Shown in pieces: positions 24,929 to 35,812 of a stretch of DNA of 64,000 nt. The position numbers and the translations under genes were made by a program. This stretch comes from Myotis daubentonii. Taxonomy: Eukaryota; Chordata; Mammalia; Chiroptera; Vespertilionidae. Under the pieces are notes generated by a model that did no database searches, was not told the DNA's origin, and saw only the letters and a program-made list of their open reading frames with translations. Numbering within the stretch: position 1 is the stretch's first letter; each line of letters opens with the position of its first letter. Location of the stretch: positions 14,296,145 through 14,360,144 of the forward strand of contig NC_081851.1 of NCBI RefSeq assembly GCF_963259705.1. Direction: 5' to 3'.

Positions 24929-27900
24929 ATTGGGGAGGTGGTGTGGATGGTGGTCGAAGACATGAGGAACAGGGTGGTCTCAGTCATGAGGAACAGGGTG
25001 TTGTTTTAGTGCTGGCAGTGTATAATAATGAATTTAATTTCCTTTTTACATGGTAGACTATTGAATATTGTTAAACTATTGAAAGGATGGTCAGCTCAAG
25101 ATCTGAAGTTTGATGCCACATCAGGTCCAGTTTTTCCTTTAACAACTTGGTCTAGAACATCATTGCTGGATATTTGAGATATCAGAGAAGTGAGGTTTCA
25201 CTCTGTTTCACTGATGTTTCACTTCATGTTACATTTGCCCCATACATAATTAAGATATTAGTAATAAGGGAAATTCGGTATGGTGTACATGATTATTATC
25301 CTCACAATTTTTTCTTTAAATCTGGAACTATTCTAAAATAAAAAATCCATTAAAACAACACTCAAAATCCTAGGAAATGGTAGCAACTGAACATAGTGGA
25401 ATCGACCACTGAAATGACTGGGGAGTATGGGAATTGTCTTAGAGGAAACACCACCTCCCTGCCATATGCTGGACTGTAATGGAACTAGAGGAATTGAGAG
25501 AGAGAGAGGTCAGTTTAGTAAAAAATTTTAGGAGTGAAGAGGAAGGTGTCTGTTTTATATCCAGAGTTTCTGAGATTTCTGCATCCTCTCCCACCCCCGC
25601 CCCTCCTGGATGGTCAAGCTGAGGCTTTGTGATGTCAAGCCACACCATGGCAACCACAGATTTTGGGCAAACAGAGCTGAAGTGATTCGCTCCTCCTTAA
25701 CTTAAGAGAAAATATTGAGGCCAGGACCCTTTCAGTAGTGTCTGTTGCCTTAAATTAGCTTAAATTAATAAGATGATATTGAAGACTAGTAGAGAGAAGG
25801 AAAAAGACTCCACACACAAGGATGGATGCAGAAACTGCAAGTACAAAAGTGAATTTATGTTTGTATGGGTTGGGGGATGCATGGTGGTGGTCGCTGTCAT
25901 GAGGAACAGTTCGTTCTGTTAATGCTGGCATTGTATAATAAATTATTTAATTTCCTTTGTACATGGCAGACTATTAAATATTGTAAAACTATTGATAGGA
26001 TGGCCGGCTAAAGATGTGAAGTTTTATCCCAAAACTGGTATAGTTTTTCTATAACATCATGGTCTATATCAGCATTGTTGGATATTTGATATACTAGAGA
26101 AGTGAGGTTTGACTCTGTTTCACTGATGGGGCGGTATCTAATGAGGGGCTTTGCATGTGAGAAGGGAGTAATGTAGATTTCTCCAGTTGGGGCACCACAC
26201 AAGCCATTGCATACCGAGCTAACACTTTGGATAAGGACAAGAAGTCTGAATGGGGATTTTTTTTCTCAACACTTTCTAATACTGGCAAGGAAAAAAGAAG
26301 CTGATGTTTAATTTAGGTTTGGATTGGGGGTGGTATGGATGGTGGTCGCAGTCATGAGGAACAGGGTGTTGTTTTAGTGCTGGCAGTGTATAATAATGAA
26401 TTTAATTTCCTTTTTACATGGTAGACTATTGAATATTGTTAAACTATTGAAAGGATGCTCAGCTCAAGATCTGAAGTTTGATGCCACATCAGGTCCAGTT
26501 TTTCCTTTACCAACTTGGTCTAGAACATCATTGCTGGATATTTGAGATATCAGAGAAGTGAGGTTTCACTCTGTTTCACTGATGATTCACTTCATGTTAC
26601 ATTTGCCCCATACATAAGTAAGATATTAGTAATAAGGGAAATTCGGTATGGTGTACATGATTATTATTCTCACAATTTTTTCTGTAAATCTGGAACTATT
26701 CTAAAATAAAAAATCCATTTAAATAACACTCAAAATCTTAGGAAATGTTAGCAACTGAACATAGTAGAATGGACCACTCACATGATGGTCGAGTATGGGA
26801 ATTGTCTTAGAGGAAACACCACCTCCCTGCCATATTCTGGAGTATAATGGAACTAGAGGAATGGAGAGAGAGAGAGAGGATAGTTTGAGAAAAATTTTAG
26901 GAGTTAAGTGGAAGGTCTCTGTTCTATAAACAGAATCTCTAAGATTTCTGCATGCTCACCCACCCCCGCCCCTCCTTGATTGTCAAGCTGAGGCTTTGTA
27001 ATGTCAATCCCCAACATGGCAATCACTGATTTTGGGCAAACAGAGCTGAAGCGAGTGGCTCTCCATTAACCTAAAGAGTGTATATAGAAGTCCAGAACCC
27101 TTTGAGTAGTGTCTGTTGTTTCAAGATAGTGAATCTTAATAAGACTATATTGTATTCTAGTAGAGATAAGTAATAAGACTCCAAACACAAGGATGGAAAA
27201 AGAAACTGCAAGTCCAAAAGTGAATTTATGTTTGTATTGGTGCAGGGGGATGGATGGTGTTGGTCGCAGTCATGAGGGACGGGGTGTTGTGCTAGTGCTG
27301 GAAGTGTATAATAATGAATTTGATTTCCTTTTTACGTGGTAGACTATTGAATATTGTTAAACTAATGAAAGTTTGGTCAGCTCAAGATGTGACGTTTTAT
27401 GCCACAACTGGTAAAGTTTTCCTTTAACATCATCGTCTAGAACAGCAATGTTTGATATTCGAGATACTAGAGAACTCAGGTTTGACTGTTTCACCAATGG
27501 GCACGGATCTAAGGGGGCAGAAGTCATGTGAGAAGGGAGTAATGTAGATTTCTTTAATTGGGGCACCAGACAAGCCATTCCATACTGAGCCAGACACTTA
27601 GAATAAGGACAAGGAGAAGTCTGGAATGGGATCTTTTTCCCAACACTTTCTCATACCTGCAAAGAAATAAAACACTGATATTTAATATAGGTTTGGATTG
27701 GGGAGGTGGGATGGATGGTGTTGGTCGTAGTCATGAGGAACAGGGTGTTGTGTTAGTGCTTGCTGTGTATAATAATGAATTTGATTCCCTTTTTACATGA
27801 CAGACTACTGAATATTTGTACACTATTGAAAGGATGGTCAGCTCAAGATCTGAAGTTTTATGCCACATCGTGTCCAGTTTTTCCTTCAACAACTTGGTCT

Positions 27901-28095
27901 AGAACAGCATTGTTGGATATTGGAGTTACTAGGGAAGTGAGGTTTCACTCTCTTTCACTGATGATTTACTTCATGTTACATTTGCCTCAACCATAAGTAA
28001 GGTATTAGTAATAAGGGTAATTGGGTATGGTGTACATGGTTATTATCTTCATAATTTTTCTGTAAATCTGGAACTATTCTAAAATTAAACATCCA
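24929..28095 (+). repeat. Diverged right edge of the macrosatellite
   Basis: Units starting 25822 and 27193 remain alignable throughout but carry many substitutions and small deletions. The TATA is lost near 25,711, the short ORF of 25822 is broken, and one interval shrinks to 1371 bp. Interior units differ from each other far less. The last recognisable satellite base is about 28,095, just after the L1-3'-end-like segment. Confidence 0.9.
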
Positions 28096-28459
28096 GATTT
28101 TCAATCCCAGCAACAGCACAATGCGTGTAACTATTAAGGAACCAGCTCTGGGCCGTCGACTTCCCCACACAAGTTTTTAGTGCAATAGAGATTATAAACC
28201 CAAGGTACTGGATCTAGAGGCCCTATAGCCTCAGAGGCCAACCCAAAAACACTGCCACCCAGATGCTGAGCCACAAACTGACTCTTAGCTAAATACAAAT
28301 TAAGCTAATCTGGGAAACAAATAGGGCCTGCTTTAAAATCAGGACTGCGGTTTACAACAGGGAGGAACAGTGTATCGCAGGGAAATTCAAGAGTCTCCTG
28401 AATTCCTGACAGGACTAAGGCAAGCCAGACTGACGAGTAGAAGAACCAAAGGACCTTCA

Positions 28460-29440
28460 CTACTGCAATTTTTTTTTCTTTTTTCTTTTTTCACCTTGTA
28501 ACTAAGAAACCATTTATTTTTCTTTTTTTTCCATCGCCTGATTTTACCCTTTTAATTACTACATTTTTATTTTTTAACCGGTATTATTACTGGTACCATT
28601 TTACCATTTTTTAAAGTGCCATTTTACTTTCTCTTTATTTTATTTTGGGATTAGAGTTCTCTATTCTGTTTTCATCATTCCTTTAGCATCAATTTTCCCT
28701 ACCTCAATTTTACCTGTATGCTAAAACCCTTTCCCTCACTTTTCTCCTTTTCTTGTCCTGTTTCTCTTACCCTATTCCTGCTTTAGATTTTCTCTATTCC
28801 TTCTGTTTACCTCCTGTCAAATTTTCACCCTACTTATAGATCCTATTTCCAAACCACTGCTCTAAATCCTTATACATATATCCCTTATTTTTGTTCACTA
28901 TCCAAATTTTTTTCTTCTTTTATCTTTCTGTTGTTTTGTTGCTGTTTGCTTTATTGTTGAGTATATTGTTTTTTTTGTTGTTGTTGTTATTTTTTGTGTG
29001 TGTGTGTCTCTGTGTGTGTGTGTGTGTTTAGGACTGGTTGTGAGGCTGTTTTTCTTTTTCTTTTTCTTTTTTTCTTTTGGTTTTTACCCTCTCTCTACCC
29101 CCCACCCTGGTTATGTTTGTGCTTCTGTTTTCCCTTGCCTCTCTGGATATTATTGGTTGTTTCTAGTTTGCATTCATCTCCAGGAAGCTGTTGCTGGAGT
29201 TTGTTGAGATTAGTGGCAGTTCTATAGGAGTTTTCTCCTCATATACATAGCCTCTTCCCCTCTTCTACTTCATTCTCTCTTTTTACTCTTTTTTTTCCCC
29301 TCTTTTCTTTCCCACTCCTTTTTCCCAATTTCATTTTTGCACTACTTTTGTTTTTCTTTCTTCCCTACTTTTCTTTTCTTCTCTTTTTTTCTCTTTTATC
29401 TTTTTCTCTCCTTTCTTCCTTGTCCCCTAATTCTCTTAAT
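28460..29440 (+). other. Pyrimidine-rich tract in L1 5' UTR, with (TG)n
   Basis: About 1 kb is dominated by C and T with long T runs. A short (TG)n/(TC) microsatellite lies at ~28,997-29,028. It ends before the CAGC-rich sequence that precedes ORF1. The apparent Phe/Leu/Ser-rich open frames here are compositional artefacts. Confidence 0.75.
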
Positions 29441-29798
29441 TTGGGTGGTCACCTTTATTTGGGGTTAATAATATCGTGAATATATTTGTGTTTAGTGCCT
29501 GGTATGTGGTGCCTTGTTTTGTTTATTTTGTGCCTTTAACTCAATGCAGCAGATCCAAGTAACAGCAGCTTCCTGAGCACCACACCCTCTGAGGAACAGC
29601 AGCCGTACGTGAAGCCTCCCCCCACCAGCCAGAAGAGCCACCACAGCTGTGAACAACACCCACCAGAGGAACTGCTCCCAACTGAGGAGCAGCTACTACC
29701 ACAACCGCCCGTGGAGCAACCACAGCCCAAGGAGCCACTGCCCCACAGGGAGCAGCCACTGAATGACTCAATGTCTAGATATTTTAGTGAGATCAATC

Positions 29799-30711
29799 AT
29801 GGGTAGACAAAGAAACCCCCAAATGAAAGAGGAAGAGGACTCTCCAGAAAAGCAGCTAAGTAATACAGAGGCATGCAACTTGACAGAAAAAGAATTCAGA
29901 ATAAGGGTCCTAGAGTGCATAAACCGGATGGAGGAAAAAATCAACAACCTCTGCAAGAAGCTAGAAGAAACAGATGAAAAAGTCAACTACCTTTGCAAGA
30001 AGCAAGAAGAAACAGATGAAAAAATCAATAACATATGGAAGAAGCTAGAAGAAACAGATGAAAAAATCAACAACTTAAGTAAGACCCAAGAAGAAATGAA
30101 GAGTGATATAGCTGCAATAAAAAACACCATTGAAAGTATCAACAGTAGACTAGGAGAATCGGAGGACCGAATTAGTGAATTAGAGGACAAGGAATTAAAA
30201 CACTCAAAATGTACTACAATTGCAGAAAAAAATTAAAAGACAAGAGGAGAGCCTAAGGGAGCTTTGGGACAACATGAAACGAAACAACATACGAATAATA
30301 GGGGTGCCGGAACAACAGAAAGAGGAACAAGGAATAGAAAACTTACTAGAAGAAATATCAGAAAACTTCCCTGAGGTGGGAAAGAAAAAAGGAACACAAG
30401 CCCAGAGATTCCCAAACAAGGTGAACCCGAAAAGTCCCACACCAAGACACATCATAATTACCATGGCAAATGTTCAGGACAAAGAGAGAATCTTACAGGC
30501 TGCAAGAGAGAGACGGAAAGTTACATACAAGGGATCTCCCATTAGATTATCAAATGACTTCTCAACAGAAACACATCAGGCCAGAAAAGAATGGACGGAA
30601 ATTTACAAAGTGATGCAAAGCAAAGGACTGAATCCAAGAATACTCTATCCGGCAAGGCTATCATTCAAAATTGAAGGGGAAATAAGAAGCTTCACAGACA
30701 AAAAAGACTAA
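29799..30711 (+). pseudogene. L1 ORF1p (RNA-binding chaperone), one frameshift
   Basis: ORF1p forms coiled-coil trimers that bind L1 RNA. The start chosen is the ATG at 29,799 (MGRQRNP), the usual position after the 5' UTR. The first part reads to 30,236 and the second, in another frame, from about 30,220 to 30,711, so a single frameshift lies near 30,205-30,235. The N-terminal half is a coiled coil with four 14-residue repeats (29,949-30,116; pattern LCKKLEETDEKVNY). The C-terminal half has the RRM/CTD landmarks NNIRIIGVPE, KERILQAARE and FSTETHQARKEW. Total length about 300 residues is normal for L1 ORF1p. Confidence 0.92.
29949..30116 (+). repeat. 42-bp tandem repeats coding the ORF1 coiled coil
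   Basis: Copies at 29,949, 29,991, 30,033 and 30,075, each 42 bp (14 residues, two heptads). The first three are highly similar; the fourth is diverged (LSKTQEEMKSDIAA). Confidence 0.9.
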
Positions 30712-30822
30712 GGAAGTTTATCACCACCAACCCAGCAATGCAAGAAATGCTAAAAGGGACTGGTGTAAAAAGAAGAAATAAAAAGTTCAGAAAGAAAACA
30801 GCCACACACACAAAAAAAAGAA

Positions 30823-33800
30823 ATGGCTACAAACAAGTACCTTTCAATCATAACTTTAAACGTAAACGGACTAAATGCTCCAACCAAAAAACATCGAGTG
30901 GCTGAATGGATGAAAAACATGACCCATCCATCTGCTGTCTACAAGAAACCCACCTCCTTAGAAGGGACTCACAGAGACTGAAAGTGAAGGGATGGAAAAA
31001 TATCTTTCAGGCAAATAGAAAGGAAAAAGAAAGCTGGGGTAGCAATACTTACATCGGACAAAATAGACCTCAAAGTGAAGGCCATAACAAGAGATAAGGC
31101 CACTTCATAATACTAAAGGGATCAATCCAACAAGAAGAAATAACTCTGGTAAACATATATGCACCCAATGCAGGAGCACCCAAATTCATAAAAAAAACTC
31201 CTGGAAGATATCAAAGGAGAGATCGACAACAATACAATCATAGTAGGGGACTTAAATACACCACTGACATCACTGGATAAGTCCTCTAGACAAACAATCA
31301 GCAAAGATACAGCAATCCTAAATGACTCACTAGATCAGATTCACTTAATAGACATCTTCAGAACAATTCACCCCAAAGCCAGGGAATATACATTCTACTC
31401 AAATGCTCATAAGACATATTCAAAAATAGACCATATATTGGAACACAAGCAAAGTATCCCCAAATTCAAGAAGATTGAAATCATAAAAAGCATCTTCGCA
31501 GACCACGATGGCATAATATTAGAAATAAACTACAATAAAAACAACCCAAAATACTCAAACACCTAGAAGCTGAATAGCATGCTATTAAATATTGATTGGG
31601 TTACCAATGAGATCAAAGAAGAAATTAAAAACATCCTGGAAACTAATGACAATGAAAACACATCAATCCAAAACCTATGGGACACAATGAAGGCAGTCCT
31701 GAGAGTGACATTTATAGCTCTACAGGCCTATCTCAAAAAAACAAGAAAAAATGGTAATAAATCATCTAACTCTACAACTCAAAGAATTAGAAAGAGATCA
31801 ACAAGAAAACCCCAGAGTGAGCAAAAGGAAGGAGATAATAAAGATTAGAGCAGAAATAAATGACATAGAGACCAAAAAAACAATACAGAAAATCAATGAA
31901 ACCAAGAGCTGGTTCTTTGAAAGGATAAACAAGATTGACAAACCTCTAGCCAGACTCACCAAGAAGCAGACAGAGAGAGGACCCAAATAAACAAAATCAG
32001 AAACGATAGAGGCGAAATAATAACAGACCCCACAGAAATACGAATGATTGTTAGAAAATACAATGGACAGCTCTAGTCCAATAAACTAGACAACCTGGAG
32101 GAAATGGACAAATTCCTAGAAAAATATAACATTCCAAAACTCAATCAGGAATAATCTAAAAACCTCAACAGGCCAATAACTATGGAAGAAATTGAAGCAG
32201 TCATCAAAAAGCTTCCATCAAACAAAATCCCAGGACCAGATGGCTTCACAGGGGAGTTCTACCAAACATTCAAGGAAGAACTAAAACCTATCCTCAGACT
32301 ACTAGAAAAAATTCAAGAGGAAGGAGCACTTCCAAGCTCATTCTATGAAGCCAGCATCACCCTAATACCAAAACCAGGTAAAGACAACACAATGAAAGAG
32401 AATTACAGGCCAATATCCCTCATGAACATAGATGCCAAAATCCTCAACAAAATCTTAGCAAATCGGATCCAGCAGTACATCAGAAAGATCATACACCATG
32501 ACCAAGTAGGATTTATCCCAGTGATGTAAGGATGGTACAATATCCGCAAATCAATAAACGTGATACATCACATAAACAAATGGAAAGAAAAAAAAAACAC
32601 ATGGTCATATCAATTGATGCATAAAAAGCATTTGACAAAATTCAACACCCAGTTTTGATAACAACTCTCAGTAAGGCGGGAGTAGAAGGATCATACCTCA
32701 ACATAATAAAAGCCATATATGACAGGCCCACAGCCAGCATCATACTCAATGGACAAAAACTAACACCATTTCCCCTAAGAACAGGAACAAGACAGGGATA
32801 CCCCCTCTCACCACTCCTGTTCAACATAGTACTGGAAGTGTTAGCCATTGCAATTAGGCAAGAAGAAGAAATAAAAGGCATCCAAATTGCAAACGAGGAA
32901 GTAAAACTGTCCTTATTTGCAGACGACATGATATTATACATACAAAACCCTAGAGACTCCTTCAAAAAGATACTAGACTTAATACATGAATTTGGCAATG
33001 TAGCAGGATACAAAGTTAACCCCAAGAAATCTGAGGCATTTCTATACACCAATAGTGAACTTTCAGAAACAGAGATTATAAAAACAATTCCATTCACCGT
33101 CGCACCAAAAAAATTAAGCTACCTAGGAATAAACTTAACTAAAGAGGTAAAACACCTGTACTCAGAAAACTACAGGATGTTGAAAAAAGATGTAGAGGAA
33201 GACATAAACAGATGGAAGAACATACCATGTTCATGGATTGGTAGAATCAACATCATCAAAATGTCCATACTACCCAAATCAATCTATAAATTCAATGCAC
33301 TTCCCATTAAAATACCAATGGCATACTTCATAGATCTAGAACGAACTTTCCAAAAATTCATCTGGAATAAAAAAAGACCCTGAATAGCTGCAGCAATCCT
33401 GAAAAAGAACAAAGTAGGTGGGATCTCAATACCAGATATCAAGATGTATTACAAAGCCACTGTTCTCAAAACTGCCTGGTAATGGCACAAGAATAGGCAT
33501 ATAGATCAATGGAATAGAATAGAGAGCCCAGAAATGGGCCCGAACCAATATGCTCAATTAATATTTGACAAAGGAGGCAAGAACATACAATGGAGTCAAG
33601 ATAGTCTCTTCAATAAATGGTGTTGGGAAAATTGGACAGATATATGCAAGAAAATAAAACTAGACCACCAACTTACATGATACACAAAAATAAACTCAAA
33701 ATGGATAAAGGACTTAAATGTACGACAGGAAACCATAAAAATTCTAGAAGAATCCAAAGGCAAGAAAATCTCAGACATATGCCGAAGCAATTTCTTCACT

Positions 33801-35291
33801 GATACAGCTCCTAGGGCACTTGAAACGAAAGAGAAAATGAACAAATGGGACTATATCAAAATAAAAAGCTTCTGCACAACACAAGAACCCATCAACAAAA
33901 CAACGAGAACACCCACTGTGTGGGAAAATATATTTGCCAATGTCATATCTGATAAGGGCCTAATCTCCAAAATTTATAGGGAACTCATACAACTTAACAA
34001 AAGGAAGAAAAACAATCCAATCAAAAAATGGGCAAAGGACCTAAATAGACACCTTTCAAAAGAGGACATTCAGAAAGCCAAGAGACATATGAAAACACTA
34101 GGGTGTTTTCATTCATGCACCGGGTGTGTGTGGGGGGGGAGTGTCCCTCAGCCCAGCCTGCCCCCTCTCACATACTGGGAGCCCTCAGGCGTTGACCCTC
34201 ATCACCCACCAATCGCAGGATCGGCCCCTTGCCCAGGCCTGACGCCTCTGGCCTAGGCGTCCGGCCTGGGCAGCGGGGACCCGCAGTTGCAGCGGCCCCA
34301 CGATCGTGGGCTTCGCTTTAGGCCCAGGCAAGGGACCCCTAGCTCCTGGGACTGCCAGCTTCGACTGTGCCCAGCTCCCATTGCTGGCTCCACCCCTACT
34401 TCCTGCTAACACTGGCCAGGGCGGAAAAGGCACCTGATTCTCCGATCATGGCTGAGGGGCAGGGCAAAGGCGGCGGGGCAGGGCAAAGGTGGCGGGGCCG
34501 GGCCGCCTTTGCCCTGCCCCCCAGCTCTTAGCTCCCCCCTGGGTTTCTGATCACTGTCCGTGGCAGGGGGCTTCTTACTGCTTTCCCTTTCGCCTCCCTG
34601 CATTGTGCCTATGTATGCAAATTAACCGCCATCTTGTTGTCAGTTAACTGCCAATCTTAGTTGGCAGTTAATTTGCATATAGCCCTGATTAGCCAATGAA
34701 AAGGGTAGCTCGTACGCCAATTACCATTTTTCTCTTTTATTAGTGTTGATGCTCAAAGTCACTAATCATCCGAGAAATGCAAATCAAAACAACAGTGAGG
34801 TACCATATCACACCTGTCAGACTGGCTATCATCAACAAATCAACAAAGACAAGTGCTGGAGAGGATGTGGAGAAAAAGGAACACTTGTGCACTGCTGGTG
34901 GGAATGCAGACTGGTGCAGCCACTATGGAAGACAGTATGGAGTTTCCTCAAAAAACTGAAAATGGCACTCCCATTTATCCCTGTGATCCCACTTCTAGGA
35001 ATATATCCCAAGAAACCAGAAACACCAATCAGAAAGGATATATGCAACCCTATGTTCATAGCAGCACAATTCACCATAGCTAAGATCTGGAAACAGCCTA
35101 AGTGCCCATCAGTAGATGAATGGATTAGAAAACAGTGGTACATCTACACGATGGAATACTATGCTGCTCTAAAAAGGAAGGAACTCTTACCATTTGCAAC
35201 AGCATGGATGGAACTGGAGAGCGTTATGCTAAGTGAAATAAGCCAGTCAATGAAGGAAAAATACCACATGATCTCACTCATTCTTGGATAA
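30823..35291 (+). pseudogene. L1 ORF2p (endonuclease / reverse transcriptase), frameshifted and interrupted
   Basis: ORF2p nicks target DNA and reverse-transcribes L1 RNA. The start is the ATG at 30,823, just after an A-rich spacer. Endonuclease landmarks: NVNGLNAP, LQETHL (~30,940), GDLNT (~31,250) and the ADHDG histidine (~31,500). RT landmarks: [13 protein letters not shown] (~32,230), YRPISLMN (~32,405), [14 protein letters not shown] (~32,795) and the catalytic FADD at 32,916-32,927. The C-terminal Cys-rich motif CWRGCG...HCWWEC is at ~34,855-34,910. Frameshifts or stops occur near 30,912, 31,030, 31,195, 32,095, 32,528, 32,595 and 33,384. The Helitron at 34,098-34,749 splits the region between the RT/thumb and the Cys-rich domain. 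The stop is at 35,289-35,291. Confidence 0.92.
34098..34749 (-). mobile_element. HeliBat-type non-autonomous Helitron inserted in L1 ORF2
   Basis: Read on the minus strand it starts TCAACACTAATAAAAGAG and ends CACCCTAG. The flanks are A (34,097) and T (34,750) on the plus strand, so it sits between A and T with no target duplication, as Helitrons do. Joining the flanks gives continuous L1 sequence (...GAAAACA/TGCTCAAAG...). The interior is GC-rich with AAAGGCGGC-type inverted repeats near 34,460-34,520. The 3' hairpin is degenerate. Confidence 0.85.
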
Positions 35292-35595
35292 TAGAGACCA
35301 TTATAAACTTTTGAACAATAATAGATACAGGGGCAGAGCTGCCTCAAACAGATTGTCAAACTGCAGTGGGAAGGCCGGGGAGGGTTGAGGGGCAGGAGGT
35401 AGGGGGTAAGAGATCAACGAAAGGACTTGTATGCATGCATATAAGCATAACCAATGGACATAGGACACTGGGGGATAGGGGAGGCTAGGGGACTGTCTAG
35501 GGCGGGGGGGGGGGGAAATGGACACATATGTAATACCCTTTGTAATACTTTAAGCAATAAAAAATAAAAATAAATAAAAATAAATTAAAAAAACC

Positions 35596-35812
35596 AAAAG
35601 TGAAAGTTAGAAACCACAACTAGAGAAATACTTGCAGTAAATACAACATGCATCTAATTGTTCAATGGACACACCAAATTTATCTAATTGTTCTATTGAC
35701 CAACAGAAAAAAATCTTAGAAAATATGCAAAGGACACTAATAAGCAATTTATTGAAAAAGAAATCCAGGAGTTCCACCACATAAAAGAAATGGAGGAAAT
35801 ATAAGTTGAAAT
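35596..35812. other. Unassigned spacer between L1 tail and HAL1
   Basis: AT-rich sequence with no recognised repeat or gene. It contains a short duplicated phrase (ATCTAATTGTTC at ~35,651 and ~35,683). Confidence 0.5.

Larger units (their letters stand above)
1..28095 (+). repeat. Macrosatellite array, ~1.4-kb unit, 19+ tandem copies
   Basis: Head-to-tail copies of one unit fill this stretch and continue past the left edge. Intervals between successive conserved ATGs (first 1306, last 27193) are 1400 x4, 1402, 1402, 1751, 1403, 1396, 1402, 1399, 1399, 1408, 1750, 1404, 1396, 1404 and 1371. The two ~1750 intervals are explained by extra 173-bp copies. In order a unit has a promoter-like module, a short ORF, subrepeat A (~270 bp), a ~200-bp linker, subrepeat B (~270 bp), an L1-3'-end-like stretch and a GA-rich tract. 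At least two subtypes alternate, with CCACCCCCGCCCC versus CCACAGCCCGCCCC upstream of the promoter module. I do not recognise the unit as a named satellite. A tandem non-coding transcription unit is possible but is inference. Confidence 0.97.
28096..35595 (+). mobile_element. L1 (LINE-1) retrotransposon, near full length, inactive, with nested Helitron
   Basis: Order: 5' UTR (28,096-29,798) with a pyrimidine-rich tract, ORF1 (29,799-30,711), spacer, ORF2 (30,823-35,291), G-rich 3' UTR with a long G run near 35,503-35,515, and an A-rich tail (35,555-35,595). ORF1 has one frameshift and ORF2 several, so it cannot mobilise itself. A Helitron interrupts ORF2 at 34,098-34,749. I could not find convincing target duplications, and the 5' boundary is set only by where satellite similarity ends. 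The canonical L1 start (GGAGAACCAAGATGG-like) is not at 28,096, so the 5' end may be truncated or of another UTR type. Confidence 0.9.

Noticed and set aside
1..28095. Interpretation as CRISPR or prokaryotic repeat system
   Set aside because: Unit length, eukaryotic motifs and flanking bat retroelements exclude it.
1..28095. Array as a tandem endogenous retrovirus/LTR
   Set aside because: No primer-binding site, polypurine tract, gag/pol/env motifs or TG...CA termini were seen.
28994..29227. Cys/Phe/Leu-rich open frames resembling a membrane protein
   Set aside because: They come from the (TG)n and T/C-rich L1 5' UTR.
28085..35600. Target-site duplication for the 28.1-35.6 kb L1
   Set aside because: Sequences at the two ends (AAATTAAACATCCAG versus AAATTAAAAAAACCAAAAG) share only A-rich bases.
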